Source: Chryseobacterium sp. JM1 (GTDB lineage Bacteria > Bacteroidota > Bacteroidia > Flavobacteriales > Weeksellaceae). Taken from it: 64,000 bases of DNA. Under the pieces are notes generated by a model that ran no database searches, had not been told where the DNA came from, and saw nothing but the letters and a program-made list of their open reading frames with translations. Below, in pieces: positions 28,019-36,246 of this stretch. Made by a program: the position numbers and the translations under genes. The stretch lies in the NCBI RefSeq assembly GCF_000737715.1, contig NZ_JPRN01000007.1, forward strand, positions 124,001 to 188,000. Direction: 5' to 3'. Numbering within the stretch: position 1 is the stretch's first letter; each line of letters begins with the position of its first letter.

Positions 28019-29059
28019 CTAATTCAGTTTTGCTGTTAATTTTTTAAACTGCTTTTCCGCATTCTTTCCTTCATAAAGGATAGCATAAACGGTATCAATG
28101 ATCGGAAGTTTCAGATGTTTCTGCTTAGCTGTTTTATAGATAGAATCTGCGGCATAATACCCTTCTGCTACCATGTTCATGGACTGGATTGCCGATTTTA
28201 CGGTATACCCTTTTCCGATAAGGTTTCCTAAGCTTCGGTTTCTGGAGAAAAGAGAATACGCCGTTACCAGAAGGTCACCCAGATAAGCACTTTCATTCAC
28301 ATCTCTTGGAGCTTCGTATACCGCTTCCAGGAAGATTTCCATTTCACGGATCGCATTGGAAACAAACACAGCAGTGAAGTTATCTCCATACCCAAGTCCG
28401 CTTGCTATTCCAGCCCCTATCGCGAAAATATTTTTAAGAATTGCGCTGTATTCATTTCCTAAAATATCTTTGCTGGAATGTACTTTGATAAAATCTGAAC
28501 TGAAAATTCCTGTCAGTTTATCTGCTGTTTCATCCTCCACGGCAGCAACGGTAAGGTAAGAAAGTCTTTCCATAGCGACTTCTTCAGCGTGACATGGTCC
28601 TGCAATAACGGCCTGGTTTCTGAAACCAATTTTAAATTCATCTCTTAAATAATGTGCTACCACATCATTTACTTTAGGAATAATCCCTTTAATTGCAGAA
28701 ACAAAAATTTTGTCTCCATATTCACAGGTCATTTTATCCATCGTATCCGACAGGTAAATGGATGGTGTGGCCAGTACGACAACATCGCAGGCGCTCACCA
28801 GCTCGTTGATATCTGTGGTAAGTTTTAGACTTTTAAGATTAAAATTAACGGCTGTAAGATAAGATGGGTTGTGTCCGCGGAGTTCAATAGCTCCTTTTAC
28901 GAATTCACTTCTTACACACCAGTGGACCGTTTTACAGTTTTCAACCAGCATTTTTACGATAGCGGTTGCAAAACTTCCGCTGCCTACTACTCCTACAGAA
29001 ACGTCGTTCTTATTCTTTTTTGGATGAGAAGATTCTGAAATTATTTTCTTTTTAGCCAT
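28019..29059 (-). CDS. gpsA: Glycerol-3-phosphate dehydrogenase [NAD(P)+]
   Basis: The start is ATG 29059 (MAKKKIISES); an upstream in-frame GTG adds 24 residues with no family match. About 346 residues. It reduces dihydroxyacetone phosphate to sn-glycerol-3-phosphate for phospholipid synthesis. Rossmann motif 'VGVVGSGSFATAIVKML' near residue 21, 'VISA..KGI' seen as 'FVSAIKGIIPKVND', 'AVIAGPCHAEEVA', and the catalytic lysine block 'EYSAILKNIFAIGAGIASGL'. Cytoplasmic, monocistronic. Confidence 0.94.
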   Translation of the reverse strand: MAKKKIISESSHPKKNKNDVSVGVVGSGSFATAIVKMLVENCKTVHWCVRSEFVKGAIELRGHNPSYLTAVNFNLKSLKLTTDINELVSACDVVVLATPSIYLSDTMDKMTCEYGDKIFVSAIKGIIPKVNDVVAHYLRDEFKIGFRNQAVIAGPCHAEEVAMERLSYLTVAAVEDETADKLTGIFSSDFIKVHSSKDILGNEYSAILKNIFAIGAGIASGLGYGDNFTAVFVSNAIREMEIFLEAVYEAPRDVNESAYLGDLLVTAYSLFSRNRSLGNLIGKGYTVKSAIQSMNMVAEGYYAADSIYKTAKQKHLKLPIIDTVYAILYEGKNAEKQFKKLTAKLN

Positions 29060-29237
29060 AATTGGAATGTGAACTGCAAATATATTAAAACAAAGACGGA
29101 ACAAGGAGTTTGGGGCTATGATAAAAGCCACTTTCTGAAAAAATTAACACTTCAACACAATTAAATATCTAATTAGACGTTAAATACAGAAAAAACTAAG
29201 TTTAATTTAAAAATATGCCTCAAATAGTATTTTTAAT

Positions 29238-29245
29238 TAAATTTG
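29238..29245 (+). promoter_or_regulatory. Putative -7 box for the M23 peptidase gene
   Basis: TAAATTTG fits TAnnTTTG, 40 bases before the ATG of the M23 peptidase. A -33 TTG is not obvious. Confidence 0.45.
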
Positions 29246-29285
29246 CAGGCTTAAAACCGTTTTGTAATTTACTAAGAGAAGAAAT

Positions 29286-30314
29286 ATGAAGAAATTTCTA
29301 AACAGCAGGAAGAACGTGAATATTCTCCTTGGAGGACTTTTGCTAGTAGTTTTTGCACAGGCTGTCTTTATCGCTAGGTTATTTTCTAAGAAAGATGACA
29401 AGATGTATGAAGTAAACCTCGTCAAAATAAACACTGAAAAAGACAGTGTAGATTATTTAAAAATGAAAACTGATCTCACCATGGTAGATCAGACTGTGGC
29501 TGAGCTGAATTCGTTCCTGAAATCCAAAAACATCACAGATCAGAAACTGATGATCCTCGCCAAAGACAGTATCTCCAATTCTGTATATCTGGCAAAACAG
29601 GCCAACCGCTACAGCCAGTACTTAATGAATCTCCAAAAAAAGCTGATGGAAGTTCCCCTGGGAATGCCTACCGATGGATACATCTCCTCAAATTTCGGCA
29701 TCAGAAAAAATCCAATTCCTTTTAAAACCGTATTTGCTTCTGTAAAGCCAAGTGCCGCAGAATCCAAACCTGTGGCTGCTGCCGCACCAAAACCGGAAGT
29801 AAAAGCTGAACCTGTTGAAAAAATTATTGAATTAACGGACAGCTACGGTAATAAAAGAGAAGTAAAAGTAATGGTAACCCCGAAAGCGGCACCTGCTGCT
29901 CCGGCACCATCTACAGCGGCTGCCTCCACGAAAGCTGTAGCAGGAAATACCGCACCAAAAGCACCGATGGAAAAAAACAATCCACCTGCTGAAGCAGATC
30001 AGATGCAGTTCCACAAAGGACTGGACATTGCAGTGGCTTACGGCTCAGACGTGAGAGCTGCCGCCGCAGGAACCGTTATTTTCTCAGGCCAGAAAGGCGG
30101 TTATGGAAACTGTGTCATTGTTTCTCACGGAAACGGACTGGCTACCCTTTACGGTCACCTTTCGCAACTGGTTTCAAAAGTAAATGAGAAAGTAAAAGTA
30201 GGACAGGTTATCGCCAAATCGGGCAACTCCGGACGTTCTACAGGCCCACACCTTCACTATGAAGTACACAAAAACAACACCCCAGTCAATCCGAAACTAT
30301 TTATGAATTTATAA
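29286..30314 (+). CDS. M23 peptidase with a long Ala/Pro-rich insert
   Basis: 342 residues. One N-terminal membrane anchor ('ILLGGLLLVVFAQAVFIARL', residues 13-32), then a helical or coiled segment (about 50-125). A LytM/M23 murein endopeptidase domain follows. The domain opens with 'TDGYISSNFGIRKNPIPF' (about 129-146) and resumes with the first zinc ligands in 'FHKGLDIAVAYGSDV' (H243, D247), ending at 'GPHLHYEVHKNN' (HxH). Between them about 90 residues (147-238) rich in Ala, Pro and Lys are inserted where other M23 domains have about ten. All zinc ligands are retained, so it may be active, or act as a regulator of cell-wall hydrolysis. Confidence 0.9.
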   Translation: MKKFLNSRKNVNILLGGLLLVVFAQAVFIARLFSKKDDKMYEVNLVKINTEKDSVDYLKMKTDLTMVDQTVAELNSFLKSKNITDQKLMILAKDSISNSVYLAKQANRYSQYLMNLQKKLMEVPLGMPTDGYISSNFGIRKNPIPFKTVFASVKPSAAESKPVAAAAPKPEVKAEPVEKIIELTDSYGNKREVKVMVTPKAAPAAPAPSTAAASTKAVAGNTAPKAPMEKNNPPAEADQMQFHKGLDIAVAYGSDVRAAAAGTVIFSGQKGGYGNCVIVSHGNGLATLYGHLSQLVSKVNEKVKVGQVIAKSGNSGRSTGPHLHYEVHKNNTPVNPKLFMNL

Positions 30315-30345
30315 AAAATGGCTGTCTGTTAGACGGCCATTTTTT
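30313..30345 (+). terminator. Terminator after the M23 peptidase
   Basis: AAAAATGGC / GCCATTTTT arms plus an inner GTCTGTTAGAC hairpin and a T6 tract lie directly at the stop codon. Confidence 0.85.
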
Positions 30346-30430
30346 ATGTCATACTATCAAAAAAAATCTGTGTATTCTAAGAAATCGTGGGAGATTCTAT
30401 GGGGAAAATATTTTATAAGACATTTTTTTT

Positions 30431-30556
30431 AAACCATTAAGTCCTATTAAGCTTTTAAGAATATTAAGATGCGCTCCGCGTTAAGTAATGCTGGCTTAAA
30501 AATCTATTGATTTTTCTTAATGAACCTTAATTACTTCAATATTCTTAATGGTTCAA
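30431..30556. repeat. About 125-bp imperfect palindrome, copy 1
   Basis: It begins AAACCATTAAG and ends CTTAATGGTTC. Internal words ATTAAG, CTTTTAAGAATATTAAG and their complements alternate, with an inner hairpin AAAAATC-TATT-GATTTTT. The element at 37334-37457 shares the outer arms, the inner A/T hairpin and the length. It occupies the otherwise empty gap between the M23 and MBL genes. Confidence 0.65.
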
Positions 30557-30649
30557 ATTAAAATCGGTGTCTTTTGATAAGCCAGTGGGAATGAAAAAAC
30601 ACCCACAAAAGTCACAAAAGCTTTTGTGGTTAAAATAATTGAAGTGCAT

Positions 30650-30674
30650 GGGGGCTTCGGGAGCCTCAGCCCCC
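30650..30674. repeat. 25-bp palindromic repeat, copy 2
   Basis: The arms GGGGG and CCCCC surround CTTCGGGAGCCTCAG. Compared with 16776-16800, the middle arm base pair changes from T:A to G:C on both sides, and one extra pair (C:G) forms next to the core. This looks like a REP-type element kept for its fold. Confidence 0.7.
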
Positions 30675-30728
30675 AGAAATGTTTGTCATCAATGATCTTG
30701 TTATCGGAAAACATCCTGTATTATTAAT

Positions 30729-30759
30729 AAAAAAACTGCTGTCGTTGGACAGCAGTTTT
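30729..30759 (-). terminator. Terminator of the Rrf2/NAD(P)-binding/MBL operon
   Basis: AAAACTGCTGTC and GACAGCAGTTTT pair perfectly around GTTG. The T tract is on the minus strand, just past the MBL gene stop. Confidence 0.88.
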
Positions 30760-30764
30760 ATATA

Positions 30765-31940
30765 TTATTTCAGAATTGTAAGCGTTCCTTTCAGATGCGT
30801 AAATGATCCGTCCGGTTCTGCAATATTGGTATAAATGATATTCTTGTTATAATCCTGAATATGGGTAATGTTAGAACCCAGTTTTGGTTCGTGCCAGTAC
30901 ACCATAAAGACATTTTTTGCTACTTCTGTCGCCGTATATTGTACTGTATCTGTATTACCTTTTACATTTCCGGAAACGCCTGTGAAAGACATTTCTTTGT
31001 TGTTTTTGAAATCCAGAACGAATTTAAATGTTCCGAAATCAGCCTCCACTTTGTTGCCTATTGCCGGATAAGGTGACTTCAGGTCCCAGTTGATTTCTCC
31101 AAAGAAAACTTTCGCTCCCATTTCCAGTTCATCTTTTCCGTGAAGATCAGGATATTGTTTCACCATAAAATCTACAACACCTGAAGATGTTTTGTTTTCG
31201 GTGACTGCCTTTTTATAGTTGTCCAGATAGTTTTTAACGAAATCCAGAGACTGTGGAGACAAAGATAATTTTGCAAAATGGGAAGGAACAACCTGTTCAG
31301 GTTTTAATGCCTTCATCGCATCAATCTGTCCGATCCATTGATCAATTGCCTTTATATTCTGAGTATCCGCCATCCAGATATGGGAATCTACGGAAACAGA
31401 AATACCACCAGCCACTGTTTTTAGAGATGGAATCCAGACAAAACTGTGAGCCGGATCTTCAGCATTCTGTTTGATCTCAATTTTATTTCCTTCCAAATCA
31501 GGAATAGCATTGGCAGCTTCCGGAACAATGATCGCTGAGGGAGCATCTTCTTTCAGCTGTGGTTTCCATACTGCCATTTTTTCATCTTTTGAAGCAGAAA
31601 TCAGGTACGCGGTTTGGGCAGTGGAAATGATTTTTACATTGGGAAATGCTTTTTTAATCACATCCAGTCCGAAATAAAAATCCGGGTCGCTGTGAGAAAT
31701 AAAAACAGTTTTCAAATTTTTCCCTGTTGCTTTAATTTCCTTTACCAACTGTTCCGCATACTGCTTCTGAAACTGGGCATCGATAAGCACAGCATCTTTA
31801 TCTCCGTAAATAATAGTGGAAGTAATAGGAAAAATGGCTTTGGAGCCGGGATTGTATACTTTGATCTTCAAATTTCCTGCAAACATCATACTTACCAATC
31901 CCAGCACTGCTGCCAGTGATAATAATTTCTTTTTTAACAT
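30765..31940 (-). CDS. MBL-fold protein with altered metal motif and C-terminal MoaF-like domain
   Basis: 391 residues with a signal peptide ('MLKKKLLSLAAVLGLVSMMF' then AG). Residues about 25-250 are a metallo-beta-lactamase fold. The signature HxHxDH is replaced by HSDPDF (83-88 in 'FISHSDPDFYFGLDVIKKAF'), losing two of the four ligands of that motif. Later ligands in 'WMADTQNIKAI' and 'VVPSHFAKL' are kept. The C-terminal about 110 residues ('VEADFGTFKFVLDFKNNKEM', 'NVFMVYWHEPKLGSNITHI', 'PDGSFTHLKGTLTILK') resemble the MoaF beta-barrel family. Likely periplasmic. It is the last gene of a three-gene operon led by an Rrf2 regulator. Catalysis is uncertain. Confidence 0.78.
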   Translation of the reverse strand: MLKKKLLSLAAVLGLVSMMFAGNLKIKVYNPGSKAIFPITSTIIYGDKDAVLIDAQFQKQYAEQLVKEIKATGKNLKTVFISHSDPDFYFGLDVIKKAFPNVKIISTAQTAYLISASKDEKMAVWKPQLKEDAPSAIIVPEAANAIPDLEGNKIEIKQNAEDPAHSFVWIPSLKTVAGGISVSVDSHIWMADTQNIKAIDQWIGQIDAMKALKPEQVVPSHFAKLSLSPQSLDFVKNYLDNYKKAVTENKTSSGVVDFMVKQYPDLHGKDELEMGAKVFFGEINWDLKSPYPAIGNKVEADFGTFKFVLDFKNNKEMSFTGVSGNVKGNTDTVQYTATEVAKNVFMVYWHEPKLGSNITHIQDYNKNIIYTNIAEPDGSFTHLKGTLTILK

Positions 31941-31958
31941 TGTCTCTTTTTTTGTGAA

Positions 31959-32612
31959 TTAGTAAGCTGCTGTAAAACGCTCGCGGATATGGTTGTTCTG
32001 TTCCAGTTCGTCTACCAATACGGCTGCTACATCTTCTACAGACAGACGGCTTCTTCCGTTTTCGTCAAAAACAGGTGTTTCCAGAGAAGTTCTGTATTTT
32101 CCGGTTCTTTCCCCTACATTCGCCTGGTTCATTTCAATAGCCGGGCTGAAGAACGTCCAGTCAAGGGTATTGTTTTCTTTGATCTTGTTTAAATAATCTC
32201 TCGCTGCTGTTGCACCCGGTTTGTAAGCTTCCGGGAAATCCGGAGTATCTACAATCTGTACATGATCCGGTGTATAAAGGCTTCCGGCCCCTCCTACGAC
32301 GATCAGTCTTTTCACGCCTGACTGTTCTACTGCTTTTTCAATATTTACAGAACCGTTCAGGAAATCGTTATACAGATTCGGGTTGGTCCAACCTGCGTTG
32401 AATGCGCTGATTACGGCATCACTTCCTTTCAAAGCTTCTGCAAGCTCTTCTGTATTGTTTACATCTACGCTTTTTGCCGTTACGTTTTCTTTTGATTCTA
32501 CTTTAGAAGCGTCTCTTACCAAAGCTTCTACTGCATATCCTCTTGATGTTAGCTCATTCACTACTTTTGTTCCAACAAAACCGGTCGCACCGATTACTGA
32601 TACTTTTTTCAT
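31959..32612 (-). CDS. NAD(P)H-binding oxidoreductase, YwnB-like
   Basis: 217 residues, atypical short-chain dehydrogenase. Glycine motif 'VSVIGATGFVGTKVVNELTS' at the N-terminus, 'VEALVRDASKVE', 'GSDAVISAFNAGWTNP', then 'RLIVVGGAGSLYTPD'. It matches the NAD(P)H-binding YwnB/NmrA-like family. In Bacillus subtilis ywnB sits next to the Rrf2 gene ywnA, and here too an Rrf2 gene is directly upstream. A 19-base palindrome (32634-32652) precedes the start. It lies 18 bases before the MBL gene. Likely redox- or electrophile-stress responsive, by inference. Confidence 0.85.
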   Translation of the reverse strand: MKKVSVIGATGFVGTKVVNELTSRGYAVEALVRDASKVESKENVTAKSVDVNNTEELAEALKGSDAVISAFNAGWTNPNLYNDFLNGSVNIEKAVEQSGVKRLIVVGGAGSLYTPDHVQIVDTPDFPEAYKPGATAARDYLNKIKENNTLDWTFFSPAIEMNQANVGERTGKYRTSLETPVFDENGRSRLSVEDVAAVLVDELEQNNHIRERFTAAY

Positions 32613-32633
32613 ACTATTTTATTTTAAATTAAT

Positions 32634-32652
32634 TGTAATAACTTTTGTTACA
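32634..32652. promoter_or_regulatory. Putative Rrf2 operator, site 2
   Basis: TGTAATAACTTTTGTTACA is an inverted repeat (TGTAA/TTACA) between the Rrf2 gene and the YwnB-like gene. It matches the reverse complement of site 1 at 33117-33135 in 17 of 19 positions. Confidence 0.7.
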
Positions 32653-32670
32653 TTTATGGATAAAAAATTT

Positions 32671-33081
32671 TTATTCGAACTGATCGCTGAATTCCTGCAA
32701 TGACTTATCTCCTAAAAAGTTAATGACTAACTGATCTGTTTCTTCAAACAGTGTATTTAAATGAACGTTCACTTCTTTACCCACGCTGCATGCCGGATTG
32801 GGATTCAGATTCTTTTTCCCCAACACATCTGTATTTTTCACAGATTTATAAATCTCCGAAATACTGATCTGATCTGCATGTCTCGCAAGCTGAGTTCCTC
32901 CGTCTTTTCCCTGTCTGCTTATAATCAAACCTGCTTCTCTCAATACACTCAATTCCTTTCTTACAATCACCGGATTTACATTCACGCTGCCCGCAATCCA
33001 TTCAGAAGTGAGCCACTCCTGAGGACTTTTCGCCAACAAGGTCATAATATGTATCGCCGTAGCAAATCTTGTATTGTTCAT
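32671..33081 (-). CDS. Rrf2-family transcriptional regulator
   Basis: 136 residues. Winged helix-turn-helix at the N-terminus ('RFATAIHIMTLLAKSPQEWL', 'SVNVNPVIVRKELSVLREAG', 'GLIISRQGKDGGTQLAR'). Only one cysteine lies in the region where Fe-S Rrf2 proteins carry three ('NPACSVGKEVNVHL'), so an iron-sulfur cluster of the IscR/NsrR kind is unlikely. It may sense thiol modification. The YwnA type is the best match. It leads an operon with the YwnB-like and MBL genes, and near-identical palindromes flank it, fitting autoregulation. Confidence 0.87.
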   Translation of the reverse strand: MNNTRFATAIHIMTLLAKSPQEWLTSEWIAGSVNVNPVIVRKELSVLREAGLIISRQGKDGGTQLARHADQISISEIYKSVKNTDVLGKKNLNPNPACSVGKEVNVHLNTLFEETDQLVINFLGDKSLQEFSDQFE

Positions 33082-33094
33082 TTTAATTACAGGG

Positions 33095-33135
33095 CAAAGA
33101 TAGACAAATTCTTAAATGTAACAAATTTTATTACA
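33095..33135 (-). promoter_or_regulatory. Promoter of the Rrf2 operon with operator site 1
   Basis: On the minus strand TTTG (33125-33122), 19 bases, then TATCTTTG (33102-33095) is a perfect Bacteroidota promoter, 14 bases before the ATG. The palindrome TGTAATAAAATTTGTTACA (33135-33117) covers the -33 element. Confidence 0.8.
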
Positions 33136-33147
33136 GTTAAATTTTTC

Positions 33148-34098
33148 TTAAAGAATTAATTTGTCCAGATCCAGCAGCAGATAATTGATATTTTGGTTAA
33201 TGGTACGGGTTGCCGACTGCATCTGATTCAGCATCGCTGCCCGGTTATGAAGATCATCGGCTCTGTAAAAGCCTCCATCACTGAAAATCACAGACTGATC
33301 GGCTTCCGTTGTGCTGTCGTCGAACTGATAATGAAGCCATCTCTCCTTCATGCTGCTGATAATGGAATGTTTCTCTTTATTGGAAAACTTTTTCTCGGTA
33401 TACATATACCAGATGAAAGGCGGAAAATTCGGAGACTCCAGTTTTTCTCTCCAGATATCTCTCAAAAGGTTTCTCTGGTGGATAAACTCTACTTTCTTCC
33501 CTTTCGGATTTAATGTGGCGAGACCGAAACCAGCTCCCACAACACCCCCGCTGATATCAATCGCGTTGCTCCATCCTCCATCTGACACAATACCGCCGGC
33601 AATAGATGCTGCAGCACCCGTTACAATGGAATAAAGAATCATTTTATTGTTTCTGGAATCATTGAGATTATCCACATAATTTCCGATCTGAGCTACCCTT
33701 TCTCCTTCACAGTCGAATTCTGCGGCTACGGCATCCAATTCGGTAAGCGCAATCGTGATTTTACTGTTGATCTTACTTTTAAGCTGTAAAACTTTGACCT
33801 GAGCGGCTATAGAAGAGTCTTTTTTCAGATCAATGATCTTATGAACTTCATCAAGGTTATCCAGGGCATTCAGGATGAGAATACTCTGATCGGAAAACGT
33901 GCCCTGAAGTTCTTTATTGGCCGCTAAAATAGAATCCGAATTATATGACGGAACTCTGTTGCTGTAGTTATATTGGAAAGGAGCTTTGCAGTAGCTGTCT
34001 TTCAGCGTAAGGATGTTCTGCCTGATGACCTGGTTCTTTTTTGAAACACAGGAAGTCAATACGCTGAATACGGCCAGAAGGTAAAAGAGTTTTTTCAT
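33148..34098 (-). CDS. Hypothetical lipoprotein
   Basis: 316 residues. The lipobox LTSC in 'MKKLFYLLAVFSVLTSCVSK' marks a lipoprotein. Residues about 60-150 are helical or coiled. A small-residue, glycine-rich hydrophobic stretch ('IVTGAAASIAGGIVSDGGWS', about 153-172) could insert in or pack against a membrane. The C-terminal part ('FPPFIWYMYTEKKFSNKEKH') is not recognised. No characterised family recalled. It stands downstream of the FKBP gene with about 270 bases between. Confidence 0.7.
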   Translation of the reverse strand: MKKLFYLLAVFSVLTSCVSKKNQVIRQNILTLKDSYCKAPFQYNYSNRVPSYNSDSILAANKELQGTFSDQSILILNALDNLDEVHKIIDLKKDSSIAAQVKVLQLKSKINSKITIALTELDAVAAEFDCEGERVAQIGNYVDNLNDSRNNKMILYSIVTGAAASIAGGIVSDGGWSNAIDISGGVVGAGFGLATLNPKGKKVEFIHQRNLLRDIWREKLESPNFPPFIWYMYTEKKFSNKEKHSIISSMKERWLHYQFDDSTTEADQSVIFSDGGFYRADDLHNRAAMLNQMQSATRTINQNINYLLLDLDKLIL

Positions 34099-34315
34099 TC
34101 AGTTTATATTTTTTCTTTGTGTGGTGTGGTAGCTGGATCATCGCAAAGGACACAAGTTTTTTAAACAAATTCGAATGCTTTAAGCCGCAAGGATTTTATC
34201 TTCGATAAAATTTAAATCTGCTTATTTTGTATAATATCTTTCAGACTTTCGTATCTGTTAAAAAATATAACAATCCTTCTTCTTTGAAATTGATCCATAC
34301 GAATATAGTACAAAT

Positions 34316-34347
34316 AAAAAAATTTACCTGAATTCAGGTAAATTTTT
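34316..34347 (-). terminator. Terminator after the FKBP gene
   Basis: The palindrome AATTTACCTG/CAGGTAAATT, with A and T runs on both sides, lies about 20 bases past the FKBP stop codon. Confidence 0.85.
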
Positions 34348-34366
34348 AAGCTATTTTTAAGCAGGA

Positions 34367-34801
34367 TTATTTAATATCCAGCAATTCCACTTCGAAAACC
34401 AATGTAGAATTCGGTCCGATTTCTTTGCTGATCTGCTGATCTCCATAGGCTAAGTGCGGAGGAATGATTAATCTCCATTTGCTTCCAACAGACATGAGCT
34501 GAAGAGCTTCCGTCCATCCTTTAATTACTTTGTTCAAAGGGAAAGATGCCGGCGTTCCTCTTTTTACAGAGCTGTCGAAAATCTTCCCGGAAATAGTAGT
34601 TCCGTGGTAATGGCATTTTACGGTGGATTTAGGCCCCGGCTGTGCGCCGTCGCCTTCGGTAATGATTTCGTACTGTAAACCGCTTGGCAACTGTACAACA
34701 CTTTCTCTTTTCCCGTACTCTTCCATGTATTCCTTACCGTCGTTAAGGTTCTTTTCTGCCTGTTCTTTTTTCTTTTTAAATAACATATCTGCTACTCCCA
34801 T
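34367..34801 (-). CDS. FKBP-type peptidyl-prolyl cis-trans isomerase
   Basis: 144 residues. A charged helical N-terminus (about 45 residues, no signal peptide) precedes an FKBP domain: 'VQLPSGLQYEIITEGDGAQP', 'VKCHYHGTTISGKIFDSSVK', 'VIKGWTEALQLMSVGSKWRL', 'IPPHLAYGDQ' and 'STLVFEVELLDIK'. Active-site aromatic and Asp residues of the MIP/FkpA type are present. A folding helper, cytoplasmic as predicted. Confidence 0.94.
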   Translation of the reverse strand: MGVADMLFKKKKEQAEKNLNDGKEYMEEYGKRESVVQLPSGLQYEIITEGDGAQPGPKSTVKCHYHGTTISGKIFDSSVKRGTPASFPLNKVIKGWTEALQLMSVGSKWRLIIPPHLAYGDQQISKEIGPNSTLVFEVELLDIK

Positions 34802-35168
34802 TGTTGATATTTTTTACAAAGATAGGGGTTTTTGAGAAGATGGAAGATAGAAGCCGGAGGATGGGAGTTATGGAGGTAGATGGCAGGGATAATGGTTAAG
34901 ATGTTGTTTGTTGCTAGTTGCTGGTTGGCGGTTTAGAATATAATGAAGAAAAAAATTGAAAAAGTCTTTTGGTTAAAGGGTAAATCAGGAGTTCTTCCAT
35001 CTTCAGTCTTCCATCTATTCTTCTAAATCACAGACTAGCAGTAACTTCCACCTTTTCTTCTTCCATATCCCGCCCCTATCTCCCTGACTGCCGCAAAATT
35101 CAAATAATTTTAACATTGGGTTAACGCAGATTCAGAAACTTGGCGTTATAATTGAATTTAAAAACTAA
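34802..35168. other. Intergenic region, no gene seen
   Basis: 367 bases between divergent FKBP and catalase-like genes. It is rich in GATGGAAGAT and TCTTCCATC words that are mutually complementary, a low-complexity style common between genes of this genus. No promoter box with good spacing recognised. Confidence 0.5.
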
Positions 35169-36173
35169 ATGCCAGAACCACTAAAATATAATAAGAAATT
35201 TGACGAACTTACCGAAGAGGAAAAAAAGCTTTTCGAAATCAATAAAAAGACCATTGCTGATTTCGTTGAACAGTCTTCTTCCATAAGTGATGTTGACTAC
35301 GCCACCAGAAATGCCCATGCCAAGACTTATGCCGCAGCTGATGGTACATTTTTTATCGATCAACACATTCCTGAAGAACTTCTTCCTTTTTTTGACGTTG
35401 AAAAATTTGATCTGACCATCAGACTTTCCAATGCCAATCTGAAAATCAAGAACTCAGAAAAAGATATTCCTGCTTACGGATTTGCGGTCAAAATAAAGGA
35501 CGAAAAAGGCGGACTGATCGCGAATTTTCCTTTGGTTAATTTTCCTTTATTCCCCACCAATTCGGTTTCTCATTTCCTGAAACTGTTTACTGCGGTGAAC
35601 CGGTTTTACATTAAAAAATGGAGCAGTTTCTTTTCACTGGCCACTCAGATGCTCAAAATGATTCCTTCTGTTTGTACATTGTCGTTTGCACGAAATATTT
35701 TAAAACTGCTGGGGAAAAGAAATGATTTTATTCTGTCATTTGATTATCATTCTGTAGGTGCTTATCGTCTTGGTGACTATATGATCAAGATCAAGCTGGT
35801 TCCGAAATCTGTGGATAAAAATTTTGGGAAAAAATTAAAGATGAAAGAGGCTTTGAAACATTATTTTCAGGACCACGATTATGCTGCCGATGTTCTTATC
35901 CAGTTTTGTTATAACCTAAAAGAACAACCCATCAACAGGCTGAATGTGGAATGGAAAAATTCACCCTATATTAAAATCGGGGAAGTGAAAATAAATAAAG
36001 GTCAGCTTCTGGATCCTCGTGATTGCACCACCGAGCTTCTTTCATTCAATCCGTTTGAAAGCAAGATCTTTTTCCAGCCTGTCGGAAAGATTCAGAAACT
36101 TCGTGATGAAGCGTATAAAGTATCTTTGCAGACGAGGAGGAAGATCAATAAGCTGCTGCACAAACATCAATGA
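35169..36173 (+). CDS. Catalase-like heme-fold protein
   Basis: 334 residues with the catalase fold pattern but shorter than catalases. The distal histidine context 'TRNAHAKTYAAADGTFFID' (family RxxHAKG), 'LTIRLSNANLKI', 'GFAVKIKDEKG', 'LVNFPLFPTNSVSHFLKLF' and 'YHSVGAYRLGDYMIKIKLVP' line up in order. The C-terminal 'FNPFESKIFFQPVGKIQKLR' corresponds to the region before the proximal heme ligand, but the usual RxxxY tyrosine is not clear. It is most like catalase-related proteins of unknown substrate. No signal peptide. Single gene. Confidence 0.7.
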   Translation: MPEPLKYNKKFDELTEEEKKLFEINKKTIADFVEQSSSISDVDYATRNAHAKTYAAADGTFFIDQHIPEELLPFFDVEKFDLTIRLSNANLKIKNSEKDIPAYGFAVKIKDEKGGLIANFPLVNFPLFPTNSVSHFLKLFTAVNRFYIKKWSSFFSLATQMLKMIPSVCTLSFARNILKLLGKRNDFILSFDYHSVGAYRLGDYMIKIKLVPKSVDKNFGKKLKMKEALKHYFQDHDYAADVLIQFCYNLKEQPINRLNVEWKNSPYIKIGEVKINKGQLLDPRDCTTELLSFNPFESKIFFQPVGKIQKLRDEAYKVSLQTRRKINKLLHKHQ

Positions 36174-36211
36174 ATTTAAAGACGTAAATTCTCCCATTCT
36201 GATACCTATAC

Positions 36212-36241
36212 AAAAAGACTACTCTTTTCGGGCAGTCTTTA
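36212..36241. terminator. Bidirectional terminator
   Basis: AAAAGACT and AGTCTTT arms with a 13-base inner region lie between the convergent catalase-like and DUF1348 genes. Confidence 0.65.
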
Positions 36242-36246
36242 TATTA

